Shown one piece after another: positions 35,643 through 43,557 of a stretch of 64,000 bases of DNA. The notes under the pieces are model-generated. The model saw only the letters and a list, made by a program, of their open reading frames with translations. It did no database searches and was not told the DNA's origin. Source of the stretch: Streptantibioticus parmotrematis (GTDB taxonomy: Bacteria; Actinomycetota; Actinomycetes; Streptomycetales; Streptomycetaceae); assembly GCF_019890615.1 (NCBI RefSeq), contig NZ_JAINVZ010000023.1:1-64000 (forward strand), in the 5' to 3' direction. Numbering within the stretch: the stretch's first letter is position 1; the number at the start of each line of letters is the position of its first letter. The translations under genes were made by a program, and so were the position numbers.

Positions 35643-36874
35643 CGCCGTAGGCGGGTCGCGACCCCGGCGCCGATCCGCCGGGCGGCGAAGCCGGTACCGC
35701 ACACGAAGCGCAGCACCGGCCCGAAGGTCGCCGCGGCCGCGAGGCCGGTGAAGTACAGCCCGGGAACCGACGACTCGAAGTCCCCCGTCAGCCGCGGCGC
35801 CCGTCCGATCCGCCGCACCGCCCGGCGCAGCGACTCGTCGAGCAGGGTCAGCCGGTCGACGTCGACGTGGTAGCCGGTGGCGGCCAGCACGTGGTCGACG
35901 TCCAGCACCTCCGTCGACCCGTCCGGGCCGCGCAGCCGCAGCCGCACCCCGTCCGGCGTGTCGTCCGCGGCGCGCACGGCACGCCCGAGCAGCACCGGCA
36001 CCACGCCGTCCACCCGCTCCCGCAGCCACCAGGCCCCCGACGGGCCGAGCACCGTGCGCAGCAGGCGCGCCCTGGCCCGGTCCGGCAGATGGCGGTACGC
36101 GCCGGGGGCCCCGCTGACCGACCGCAGCGACCAGCCGGGGCCGAGCGGTGACGCGGGCTTGACCAGGCGTTCGGCCATCGGGCGGGCACGGGGGTCGCCG
36201 TCGGCGGGAGGGGTGCCGAACAGCAGGCGCGGTGCGCGGGCCACGACCGTGGGGTACGCGCCCGCCTCGCGCAGCAGCGCGGCGCTCTCCAGCGCCGACT
36301 GCCCGGCCCCGAGCACCGCGACCCGCTGCCCGGCGAACCCCGACAGGTCGGCGTGGTCCGCGGTGTGCGAGGCGCGCCCGGCGTCCCGCGGCCCGGCGAG
36401 GACTTCGGGCAGGTACGCGTAGGCCGTCTGGCCGGTCGCCAGCACCACGGCCCGGCTGGTGAACTCCTCGCCGTCGGCCGACGTCAGCCGGAACCCCCGC
36501 CCGTCGAGCGCGACCCCGGTGACCTCCACGCGTTCCACGTCGGGAACGCACTGTTCGGCGAACCATGTCCCGTAGCGCGTGAACTCCCCGCCCGGCACGG
36601 GATGCAGGTCGTCACCCGGCGGGCGGCCCTCGAAGGCGCGGAACGCGGCCAGTCCCCAGGCGGCGCGGGGCGCGGAGATGGACGAGGCGGAGGGGGTGGA
36701 CTTCAGGTACATCCCGGCGGGCATGTGGGCGCGCCAGGTGTCCATCGGCTCGCCGAGGACCCGGGCCGGGATCCCGGCGCCGCGCAGATGGGCGGCGGCG
36801 GCCAGGCCGTAGGGTCCCGCGCCGATCACGGTCACGGGTGTCGTCGGGGCGCCGGCGCGCGCGGTCATCGCCAT
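35639..36874 (-). CDS. FAD/NAD(P)-binding monooxygenase-like oxidoreductase
   Basis: 411 residues from ATG 36874, with GGGGAGGA seven bases upstream. Two Rossmann motifs are seen: FAD site VIGAGPYGLAAAAHL near residue 14 and NADPH site VLGAGQSALESAALL around residue 195. ATGQTAYAYLP and ATGYHVDVD follow the pattern of class B flavin monooxygenases and lysine/ornithine hydroxylases. It is soluble. It is translationally coupled to the GH16 lipoprotein gene, so it probably modifies a compound of the surface-glycan pathway; the substrate is unknown. Confidence 0.88.
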   Translation of the reverse strand: MAMTARAGAPTTPVTVIGAGPYGLAAAAHLRGAGIPARVLGEPMDTWRAHMPAGMYLKSTPSASSISAPRAAWGLAAFRAFEGRPPGDDLHPVPGGEFTRYGTWFAEQCVPDVERVEVTGVALDGRGFRLTSADGEEFTSRAVVLATGQTAYAYLPEVLAGPRDAGRASHTADHADLSGFAGQRVAVLGAGQSALESAALLREAGAYPTVVARAPRLLFGTPPADGDPRARPMAERLVKPASPLGPGWSLRSVSGAPGAYRHLPDRARARLLRTVLGPSGAWWLRERVDGVVPVLLGRAVRAADDTPDGVRLRLRGPDGSTEVLDVDHVLAATGYHVDVDRLTLLDESLRRAVRRIGRAPRLTGDFESSVPGLYFTGLAAAATFGPVLRFVCGTGFAARRIGAGVATRLRR

Positions 36875-37037
36875 CAGTCGTCCTCCCCTGCTTCCGCTGG
36901 ACAGGCCTTGCGGGGGGCAGGAAAATCCTCCCGCATTCCGGCGGGTGCCGCGACCTGCCGGGCCATCGCTGGCGGCGGGCCCGCGGGCCACGGAGAATCG
37001 TGCTGACGGGAGGCCGCCGCTCCGGATCGAGGCCGTC

Positions 37038-38267
37038 ATGCACGACTCAGCGCCCAGGCTCGACCCGAGGGTTCCGGCGCTGCTGGTGAAGGTCGGCCGC
37101 TATCCGCAGCACCACGGTGCCGTGGGGGTCGCCCGCAGCCTGGGGCGGGCCGGCGTGCCGGTGTACGCGATGGTCGAGGACCGCTACACGCCCACCGCGT
37201 TGTCGCGTTACATCACCGGCCGCTTCGTCTGGCCGACCAGCGGGCTCGAACAGCCCCGTCAGTTGGTCGCCGCCCTGGTGATCATCGGCCGGGCGATCGG
37301 GGTGCGCAGCGTGGCCGTGGCCACCGACGACGAGGCGGCCGTCCTGCTGGCCGAGCACGCGCCCCGGTTGTCGGAGCACTTCCTGCTGCCGCCGGTGCCG
37401 CGCGGTCTGCCGCGCAGGCTGGCGGGGAAGGCGGCGCTGTACGAGTTGTGCGTACGGCACGGCGTCCCGGCGCCGCGCAGTTGGGCACCGGCCGACCACG
37501 CGGAACTGCTGGCGGTGGGCCGGGAGTGGGGCTATCCGCTGGTGCTGAAGAACCGCGACCCGTGGACCAGGCTGAGCGACCCGGCGGTGCCCGGCACCGT
37601 CCTGGTGCGCAGCGAGGCCGACCTGCTCGCCCGCTGTCCGCACGAGGTGCGCGCGCCGCTGCTGGTCCAGGAGTACCTGCCGGCTCGGAGTTGCGAGGAC
37701 TGGATCACCCATCTGTACTGCGCGGCGGACGGCGCGACCCGGGTGGTCTTCACCGGCGTCAAGGAGCGTTCCTGGCCGCCGGGCGCCGGGGTCACCACGC
37801 GGGCCCGGGCCGTGGCCAACCCGGAGCTGGCGGCGCTGGCGATCCGGCTGTGCCGCCGCATCGGCTACAGCGGTGTCGCCGACCTCGACTGGCGGCTGGA
37901 CCTGCGCGACGGCCGCTACAAGCTGCTGGACTTCAACCCGCGCACCGGGGCGCAGTTCCGGCTCTTCGAGTCCGAACGCGGGGTGGACGTGGTGCGCGCG
38001 CTCCACCTCGACCTGTCCGGCCGCCCGATCCCGGTGGGCCGGCAGGTGCAGCCGAGGTCGTACGCGGTGGGCCAGCTGGACCTGCCGTCCGCGCTGGCGT
38101 GGGCGGCCCGGGAACACCGACTGCCCGAGTCGTTCCTGCCCCGGCGGCACACCGAACGCGCCTGGCTGTGCCATGACGACCCGGTGCCGGCGCTGGCCGA
38201 GGCGGTGCGGTTCACCGGCACGGTGGCGAGCCGGCTCGCGGCCGAGTGGCGGCGGGCGCGGGCGTGA
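37038..38267 (+). CDS. ATP-grasp carboxylate-amine ligase-like protein
   Basis: 409 residues from ATG 37038. An N-terminal domain (ALLVKVGRYPQHHGAVGVARSLG) precedes an ATP-grasp fold with the adenine-binding lysine segment YPLVLKNRD, VQEYLPARSCED, and the metal site RYKLLDFNPRTGAQFRLFE. Such enzymes form amide or ester bonds through an acyl phosphate. It has no membrane segment. It lies next to the exopolysaccharide island, divergent from the monooxygenase gene, and could amidate a uronic acid or attach an amino acid to the glycan; this is inference. Confidence 0.87.
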   Translation: MHDSAPRLDPRVPALLVKVGRYPQHHGAVGVARSLGRAGVPVYAMVEDRYTPTALSRYITGRFVWPTSGLEQPRQLVAALVIIGRAIGVRSVAVATDDEAAVLLAEHAPRLSEHFLLPPVPRGLPRRLAGKAALYELCVRHGVPAPRSWAPADHAELLAVGREWGYPLVLKNRDPWTRLSDPAVPGTVLVRSEADLLARCPHEVRAPLLVQEYLPARSCEDWITHLYCAADGATRVVFTGVKERSWPPGAGVTTRARAVANPELAALAIRLCRRIGYSGVADLDWRLDLRDGRYKLLDFNPRTGAQFRLFESERGVDVVRALHLDLSGRPIPVGRQVQPRSYAVGQLDLPSALAWAAREHRLPESFLPRRHTERAWLCHDDPVPALAEAVRFTGTVASRLAAEWRRARA

Positions 38268-38338
38268 CGGCGGATCCGGTGGGAGCGTGACAGCCAGGTG
38301 GGCGCCCGGGGCGGTACGGAGGGGTGCCGGGGGGATAT

Positions 38339-39565
38339 ATGACCACAGTGCGCGCTGTTCCCTCCCGTCTCGTCGGGCTCATCAAGCGGCGGAACGAACC
38401 GGTCGTCGTCCAGCTGATCCGTTCGACCGTCGCCGCCGTGATCAGCTACGTCGTCGCGCTGAATCTGGTGAGCTATCCCAGGCCGCTGACCGCGCCGCTG
38501 ACCGCGTTGCTGGTCGTGCAGGTCACCCTGTACACGACGCTGACGACCGGCGTGCGCCGGGTGCTCGCGGTCATCGCGGGGGTGCTGATCGCGGTCGCGT
38601 TCAGTGAGCTGTTCGGGCTCAGCTGGTGGAGCCTGGGCCTGATCATCCTCACCTCGCTGCTGATCGGCCACGCCATCCGGGTGGACGAGTTCGTCGCGGA
38701 GGTGGCGATCAGCGGCATGCTCATCCTGGGCGTCACCGGCCCCGGCAACCAGGCGCTGGACCGGGTCGAGGAGACCCTGATCGGCGCGGTGGTGGGCGTC
38801 GCGCTCAACACGGTCTTCGCTCCCCCGGTGTTCGTGCAGACGGCCGGCCAGGCGGTGGAGGAACTCGCCGACTGGATGCGCCGGTTGCTGCTGCGCATCG
38901 GGTCCGAGCTGCGGCGCGGGGCCAGCGCGCAGGAGGCCGCGTCGTGGCTGCTGGAGGCGCGCACCCTGGACAACGAGATCGCCCGGTTCGACGAGTCGCT
39001 GCGCCGGGCGGAGGAGTCGACCCGTTTCAACCCGCGGGTGCGGCAGGGCGCGATGGCCCGGCTGATCCTGCGCAGCGGGCTGGACACCCTGGAGGTGTGC
39101 GCGGTGGTGCTGCGCACCCTGTGCCGTTCGCTGCGCGACCTGGCGCAGAACGTGGAGCAGCACGAGTCGCTGTACGCGGGCGAGATCGCCGACGCGCTCG
39201 ACGAACTGCTGATCCACGTGGCCACCGCGGTGGACAGCTTCGGCAGGCTCATCACCGCGCAGGTCACCGAAGGCGCGGAACGTGCCGAGGAGGAGCTCGC
39301 GGAGGCGCTGCACCGCGGGCGGGAGGACCGCCACCGCATCTCCGAACTGCTGCGGGAGCGCAGCGAGCGGGAGTGGGAGAGCTGGGAGCTGCACGGCGCG
39401 CTGCTGGCCAACATCGACCGGCTGCTGAACGAACTCGACGTGGAGCGCCGGGCGCGCTGGCTGGCCTCGCAGATCGGCGCCGACGAGCCGGTGCCCGGTT
39501 CGCTGGTCACCCGGCTGCGCAGCGGCGCCCGCTCGGCGTCCCGGCGGCTGCGCCCCGGTCGGTGA
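38339..39565 (+). CDS. FUSC/aromatic acid exporter-like membrane protein
   Basis: 408 residues from ATG 38339 with GGGGGG just upstream. About six N-terminal membrane segments (residues 25-165, for example LIRSTVAAVISYVVALNLVS, LTALLVVQVTLYTTLTTGVRRVL) are followed by a long charged helical cytoplasmic region. The arrangement fits the FUSC or ArAE exporter families, half-size form. The substrate is unknown. It is a single gene downstream of the ATP-grasp gene on the same strand, 71 bp apart. Confidence 0.85.
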   Translation: MTTVRAVPSRLVGLIKRRNEPVVVQLIRSTVAAVISYVVALNLVSYPRPLTAPLTALLVVQVTLYTTLTTGVRRVLAVIAGVLIAVAFSELFGLSWWSLGLIILTSLLIGHAIRVDEFVAEVAISGMLILGVTGPGNQALDRVEETLIGAVVGVALNTVFAPPVFVQTAGQAVEELADWMRRLLLRIGSELRRGASAQEAASWLLEARTLDNEIARFDESLRRAEESTRFNPRVRQGAMARLILRSGLDTLEVCAVVLRTLCRSLRDLAQNVEQHESLYAGEIADALDELLIHVATAVDSFGRLITAQVTEGAERAEEELAEALHRGREDRHRISELLRERSEREWESWELHGALLANIDRLLNELDVERRARWLASQIGADEPVPGSLVTRLRSGARSASRRLRPGR

Positions 39566-39586
39566 GGCGCCCACCGCAGGGGGTGT

Positions 39587-40480
39587 TCACGGCAGGGCGG
39601 CAGGGTCGCCCAGCGCGTCGAGCAGGTCGCCGTGCCGTTCGACACGGTCGAGGACCTGGTCGGGGGTGAGGAGGAGCCGCCCCGGATCGCGGCAGGCCGC
39701 CACCTCGTCCCAGGTGACCGGCGCGGCGACGGCCGGGCGGTCCTTGAGCCGCAGGGTGTAGGGGGCGGCGGTGGTCTTGGCGGTGGCGTTCTGCGACCAG
39801 TCGATGAAGACCCGGCCGGGCCGTGCCGCCTTCGCCATCACGGCGGTCACCCGGCCCGGGTCCTCGGCGGCCAGGCGTTCCGCGAGCTTCTTGGCGTAGC
39901 CGCTCACGGCACGCTGCGGGGCGGGCTCGACGCACGCGTACAGGTGCAGGCCCTTGGAGCCGGAGACGACCGGGCAGGCGGTCAGCCCGTCGGCGGTCAG
40001 CTCCTCGCGCAGCCGCAGCGCCACCCGGCAGCAGTCGGTGAGGTCCGCGCCGGCCCCGGGGTCGAGGTCGAAGACCACGCGGTCGTGGGCGTCCGGGCCC
40101 GCGTCGGCGGTCCACTGCGGCACGTGGATCTCGTACGCGCCGAGATTGGCGACGGCCACCAGCGACGCGGTGGAGTCGACCACGACGTACGGCGCCGGTC
40201 CCTCGCTGCCGGTCACCTCGACGGTGCGCACCCAGTCCGGCAGCCCGGCGGGCGGGGTCTTGGCGTACCAGCGCTGCCCGCCCGGCCCCTCCGGAGCACG
40301 GACGAAGGAGGCGGGGCGCCCAGCGGTGTGCGGCACCATCACGGGGGCGATCCGCGCGTAGTACTGGAGCGCGGCGGCCTTGGTCTCCCCGGTCCGCGGG
40401 AACAGCACGCGGCCGAGGTGGGTGAGGACCAGACGGTGTCCCTCGACGTCGACGGCCTGGCGGTCGGTCGGCTCTGACAT
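39587..40480 (-). CDS. Stand-alone LigD polymerase domain (NHEJ primase-polymerase)
   Basis: 297 residues from ATG 40480. It is an archaeo-eukaryotic primase-type polymerase as in LigD: metal-binding VVFDLDPGAGADLTD, nucleotide-binding VVSGSKGLHLYACVEP, and RVFIDWSQNATAKTTAAPYTLR. There is no ligase or nuclease domain, and the length equals the isolated PolDom found in many actinobacteria. It fills and extends ends during Ku-dependent end joining. Ku and ligase genes are not in this window. It is convergent with the FUSC gene. Confidence 0.93.
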   Translation of the reverse strand: MSEPTDRQAVDVEGHRLVLTHLGRVLFPRTGETKAAALQYYARIAPVMVPHTAGRPASFVRAPEGPGGQRWYAKTPPAGLPDWVRTVEVTGSEGPAPYVVVDSTASLVAVANLGAYEIHVPQWTADAGPDAHDRVVFDLDPGAGADLTDCCRVALRLREELTADGLTACPVVSGSKGLHLYACVEPAPQRAVSGYAKKLAERLAAEDPGRVTAVMAKAARPGRVFIDWSQNATAKTTAAPYTLRLKDRPAVAAPVTWDEVAACRDPGRLLLTPDQVLDRVERHGDLLDALGDPAALP

Positions 40481-40721
40481 GGGTGGGAACCCCGTTCGGG
40501 TGCGGGAGGCGTCCCTTCGGATGCTAGGCGCCTCGGTGGCCCGCGGCCCGCCGGTGGGCGAGGGGCATCGGCATCGGGCGGAGCACCCTCTTTCGGCCGT
40601 GTGTCGGTGCTTGATCCGCGCCGGGCAGGGGCACACAAGGGATAAGGAAGACCGAGGCCCGGTCCCTGCCGCCCCGGCGGAAGGGCCGCGGGCCCTTGGG
40701 CGGCGGAAGCGGGTGAGAGCC

Positions 40722-41039
40722 ATGGCTCTGTCGGAGAAGGAAGACCGGCTGCTGCGCGCGATCGAGGCGACGCTGGTGGCAGACGATCCGGACTGGGCCC
40801 GGCAGTTCGCCGACTCCCGTCCGCTCCGGCCCCGTGGCGCCGTGGCCCGTGGCGGCCTGCTACGCGGGCGGGTCCGCCCGCGGCACCTGGTCTGGGCGCT
40901 GCTGCTCACCGGCTGGGTGGCGATGCTGCTGCTCGGTCTGATGCTGGGCTCCACCGGGCTGACGCTGGCGGCGGTCGGCATCCTGCTGTGGGGCCCGCTG
41001 GTCTGCGTGGTCGCCGGGTCCTACCGCTCGTCGCCGTAG
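40722..41039 (+). CDS. DUF3040 small membrane protein
   Basis: 105 residues starting MALSEKEDRLLRAIEATLVADDP, the N-terminal helix typical of DUF3040. Two adjacent hydrophobic segments follow (LVWALLLTGWVAMLLLGLML and TLAAVGILLWGPLVCVVAG). It is probably membrane-embedded with both ends inside. Function unknown. It is convergent with the next gene, 5 bp apart. Confidence 0.87.
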   Translation: MALSEKEDRLLRAIEATLVADDPDWARQFADSRPLRPRGAVARGGLLRGRVRPRHLVWALLLTGWVAMLLLGLMLGSTGLTLAAVGILLWGPLVCVVAGSYRSSP

Positions 41040-41044
41040 CGCCG

Positions 41045-41329
41045 TCAGGCGGAGGGCAGCCTGCCGCGCAGGGCGTCCACGTAGTCGTCGTAGCTGGCGG
41101 CGACGTCGTCGAGGTCGACCAGCTGCGGGAGTTCGTCCGCCGACTTCTTGTCCCGCAGGAAGTCCATCGTGGCCTCGATGACCCGGCGCTCGTCCCCGGC
41201 CCCGGCGTGCAGGTCCGCCATGACCCGTTCGGTGGCCTGGAAACGCGACTCGACGATCTCGGCGGGGTGGTGGACCCGCACCAGGTACTCGTGGCCGCCC
41301 AGCGGTTCGATATCGCACTGATCCGACAT
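41045..41329 (-). CDS. Small acidic hypothetical protein
   Basis: A 94-residue soluble protein from ATG 41329 with AGGGCCC close upstream. The first half looks like alternating strands (YLVRVHHPAEIVESRFQA) and the second is helical and acidic (FLRDKKSADELPQLVDLDDVAASYDDYVDAL). No known domain. It is coding-like in codon use and sits among stress-type small genes. Confidence 0.65.
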   Translation of the reverse strand: MSDQCDIEPLGGHEYLVRVHHPAEIVESRFQATERVMADLHAGAGDERRVIEATMDFLRDKKSADELPQLVDLDDVAASYDDYVDALRGRLPSA

Positions 41330-41386
41330 GGGCCCTGCCTACCCGGACGTCCGGATTCCATGCCCTTGGCGCGGTCGGGACCACGA

Positions 41387-41430
41387 CGTACGGACAGGCC
41401 CCCGCGGGCGTACGGACAGACCCCCGCGTC
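41387..41430. repeat. Imperfect tandem repeat, 22-bp unit, upstream of the PRC-barrel gene
   Basis: The unit CGTACGGACAGGCCCCCGCG recurs at 41409 with one internal change (G to A) and a different last two bases. The repeats lie between the small acidic gene's start and the PRC-barrel gene, so they could be duplicated regulatory sites or slippage. Confidence 0.7.
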
Positions 41431-41464
41431 GAGCGCCCGTACGAGTGGCTCGGCGGAACGGCAG

Positions 41465-41489
41465 GCCTTAGGACGGTCCGACCGGGTAG
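41465..41489 (+). promoter_or_regulatory. Possible SigB-type promoter for the PRC-barrel gene
   Basis: GCCT (41465-41468), then 15 bp, then GGGTAG (41484-41489) approximates the general-stress consensus GNNT-N14-16-GGGTAY, with the last base off. It lies 59 bp before ATG 41548. The downstream PRC-barrel and small membrane genes are the kind often under osmotic-stress sigma factors. This is a motif match only. Confidence 0.4.
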
Positions 41490-41547
41490 GTAGACCGGAA
41501 AGGCCGGAAGAGGAGGGCGCCCGCCCTCGGGAAGAGAGCGCGCAGCG

Positions 41548-41904
41548 ATGTTCGAGGCCGGAGACATCCGCGAGTGGCGCGGACACGACGTGGTCGACGA
41601 CAGCGGCAAGAAGATCGGCACTCTGGAATCGGTCTACGTGGACACCACGACCGACCTGCCGTCCTTCGCCACCGTCACCGTCGGCATGCTCAAGGGAAAA
41701 CGGCTCGCCTTCGTCCCGCTGGCCGGGGCGACGGTCGGGCCCGGGTACCTGAAGGTGCAGTTCGACAAGAGCCTGGTCAAGGACGCCCCGGCGATCGACA
41801 CCGACGGCGAACTGCCCGCGGAGGACGAGGAAGCCGTCTTCAAGCACTACCAACTGCCGTTCCAGCCGGGCAGTGCCGGCGAACGCAGGCTGGCCCGGCG
41901 CTGA
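41548..41904 (+). CDS. PRC-barrel domain protein
   Basis: 118 residues beginning FEAGDIREWRGHDVVDDSGKKIGTLESVYVD, the beta-barrel entry of PRC-barrel proteins, then LAFVPLAGATVGPGYLKVQFDK. The C-terminal part is acidic then basic. Such small proteins are often stress-induced and bind RNA, membranes or photosynthetic complexes elsewhere; here the function is unknown. It is 37 bp from the following micro-gene, likely one transcript. Confidence 0.88.
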   Translation: MFEAGDIREWRGHDVVDDSGKKIGTLESVYVDTTTDLPSFATVTVGMLKGKRLAFVPLAGATVGPGYLKVQFDKSLVKDAPAIDTDGELPAEDEEAVFKHYQLPFQPGSAGERRLARR

Positions 41905-41941
41905 GCCGCTCGGCCGGACAGGCCCCTAGGAGGAACCCGGG

Positions 41942-42112
41942 ATGGCACTCTTCCTGCTCATCATCCTGGTCGCCATCGCGCTCGGCATCGTCGGCGCGGT
42001 CGTCCACGGACTGCTGTACCTGCTGATCATCGGCGTGATCGTGTTCCTGCTCAACCTGGTCTTCTTCGGCCTGCGCATAGGCCGCAGAACGCACCGCAAA
42101 CCGAACCGCTGA
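41942..42112 (+). CDS. 56-residue hydrophobic membrane micro-protein
   Basis: ATG 41942 follows a textbook AGGAGGAA nine bases upstream. The protein starts MALFLLIILVAIALGIVG, is followed by a second hydrophobic helix (HGLLYLLIIGVIVFLLNLVFF), and ends in a basic tail RIGRRTHRKPNR with TGA 42110-42112. Its hairpin-like two-helix shape fits small actinobacterial membrane proteins of unknown function. It is probably co-transcribed with the PRC-barrel gene. Confidence 0.82.
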   Translation: MALFLLIILVAIALGIVGAVVHGLLYLLIIGVIVFLLNLVFFGLRIGRRTHRKPNR

Positions 42113-42134
42113 GCGTCGGGCCCACCGGGCCACC

Positions 42135-42164
42135 GCCGGAGGGCGCCGTCAGCCGCCCTCCGGC
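42135..42164. terminator. Bidirectional terminator between the micro-protein and MarR genes
   Basis: An 11-bp perfect stem (42135-42145 with 42154-42164) closes an 8-nt loop. It starts 22 nt past the plus-strand stop and overlaps the last codons of the convergent MarR gene (stop at 42149). Confidence 0.8.
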
Positions 42165-42613
42165 TCACCCGCGAGCGCTTCCAGGACCGGGAGCGCGGCG
42201 CGGAGCGCGTCGCACTGTTGCGGGGTGAGTCCGGCGACGCGGTCGGCCAGCAGCTGGGAGCGCTCGCGCCGGATGTCGGCGATCATCGCGACGCCGCTGG
42301 GGGTGATCTCGATCAGCCAGGACCGTCCGTCCTGAGGGTCGGGCGCCTTGCCTACCAGCCCGGCGGCGGTCAGCGGCGCCAGCGTCCGGGTCATCGAGGG
42401 CGCGGCGACCCCCTCCCTGACGGCCAGCTCCCCCAGCCGCAGCGGACCGAACTGCTCGATCCTGGCCAGCGCCGACACCTGCGCGAAGGTGAGGTCCTGT
42501 CCTGCGGAGGCGCGGACCATCTGCCGGTTGAGCCGGGCGATGGCGAGCCGCAGGCGGGAGATCACCGCCGGATCCACCGCGCCGGCCGTCGTCGGGGCAC
42601 TCCGGTCGGTCAT
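42149..42613 (-). CDS. MarR family transcriptional regulator
   Basis: 154 residues from ATG 42613, with GGAGGG some 12 bases upstream. It is a winged helix protein: LTFAQVSALARIEQFGPLRLGELAVREGVAAPSMTRTL (helices 2-4 and recognition helix) and the wing KAPDPQDGRSWLIEITPSG. The C-terminal dimer helix is present. It usually represses a nearby gene in response to small phenolic or hydrophobic ligands; the divergent SH3-protein gene is a candidate target but no operator was identified. Confidence 0.9.
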   Translation of the reverse strand: MTDRSAPTTAGAVDPAVISRLRLAIARLNRQMVRASAGQDLTFAQVSALARIEQFGPLRLGELAVREGVAAPSMTRTLAPLTAAGLVGKAPDPQDGRSWLIEITPSGVAMIADIRRERSQLLADRVAGLTPQQCDALRAALPVLEALAGEPEGG

Positions 42614-42827
42614 GGTTGTGCCGGCCCTCCTCACGTACGACCGCCGACGGACGTTCACGGCGGCGTGCTGCACCTCCACCGTATCCGGCGCCGCGAGCCG
42701 TCAGTTCCCCGGCGGCACACGCCCTCGATCAGGTGGGGCTTGACCCCCGGGCGGGTGGTGGCCGGCCCGGCGGGCGTCCCGGCCGCAATACGGTGCTCGC
42801 CCGTACCCCGCCCGAAGGACGTCTGCC

Positions 42828-43202
42828 GTGACCAGCGCTCATCTGCCCCGTTCCGCCCGGCTGCCGGGGGCGGCCGTCGCCTTCGCCGCGCTCGCCCTGG
42901 GTGCCCTCGGCCCGTCCGCCCCGGCGCGGGCGCTGGTCCCGGCCGCCGCGGGCTGCGCGGCGCCCCGGCTGGATGTGGACGCCAACTCCGGGTGGGCCCA
43001 GGTCGTGGCCGCCGCTGCGGTGGTCCGCCAGGACCCCACGGCCGACTCCGAGTCCCTGGGCGCGTTGCGCCGCTGCGCCGTGGTGCCGCTGCGCTACCGC
43101 ACCGAGGGCGGTGGCGGCCGTCAGTGGTACCGGCTGGACGACCGCGCCGGATGGGTGAGCGACCAGGCCGTACACGTACTGCGCCCGGCACCGCACATCT
43201 GA
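42828..43202 (+). CDS. Secreted SH3-like domain protein
   Basis: 124 residues from GTG 42828. A signal peptide (about residues 8-35, LPGAAVAFAALALGALGPSAPARA) is followed by a compact domain with VRQDPTADSESLGALRRCAVVPLRYRTEG, QWYRLDD and GWVSDQAVHVL, the pattern of bacterial SH3 domains. Two cysteines may pair. It is exported, with a likely role in cell-wall binding. Its stop codon lies in the loop of the terminator shared with the chaplin gene. Confidence 0.85.
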   Translation: MTSAHLPRSARLPGAAVAFAALALGALGPSAPARALVPAAAGCAAPRLDVDANSGWAQVVAAAAVVRQDPTADSESLGALRRCAVVPLRYRTEGGGGRQWYRLDDRAGWVSDQAVHVLRPAPHI

Positions 43203-43217
43203 GGCGGTGCCGGGCGC
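43181..43217. terminator. Bidirectional terminator whose loop holds the SH3 gene's stop codon
   Basis: A perfect 14-bp stem (43181-43194 with 43204-43217) and 9-nt loop 43195-43203. TGA 43200-43202 of the SH3 gene is inside the loop, and the chaplin gene ends 13 bp beyond on the other strand. Confidence 0.88.
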
Positions 43218-43229
43218 GACGCGCGGGCG

Positions 43230-43463
43230 TCAGTGGTTGGCGCAGGTGTTCCCGAAGGCCGGGTTCAGCAGCGCGAGCACGTCGACGCTGTTGCCGCAGA
43301 CGTTGATCGGAACGTCGATCGGGACCTGGATCACGTTGCCGGACAGGACGCCGGGCGAACCCACCGCGGCGCCGCCCGCCCACGAGTCGGCCGAGGCGAC
43401 ACCGGCGGTGCCGACCAGGGCGAGCGCGGCCGCACCGGCGACGACGAGTGCCTTACGGATCAT
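43230..43463 (-). CDS. Short chaplin, surface amyloid protein
   Basis: 77 residues from ATG 43463 with AAGGAG ideally spaced. A signal peptide (IRKALVVAGAAALALVGTAGVASA) leaves a mature domain of about 50 residues: GSPGVLSGNVIQVPIDVPIN, CGNSVDVLALLNPAFGNTC. The two cysteines and the Gly-Asn pattern define a short chaplin (ChpD-H type). It assembles at air-water interfaces into the hydrophobic fibrils of aerial hyphae. It is a single gene; no rodlin lies beside it. Confidence 0.95.
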   Translation of the reverse strand: MIRKALVVAGAAALALVGTAGVASADSWAGGAAVGSPGVLSGNVIQVPIDVPINVCGNSVDVLALLNPAFGNTCANH

Positions 43464-43557
43464 GACGGTCTCCTTGGGGGAGAGAAACGGATTCGTGTCG
43501 ACCGCATCCTGATCCGTTCTACGCGCCCTCCGGTGGCCCGCCACGCGGTGCAAGGCC

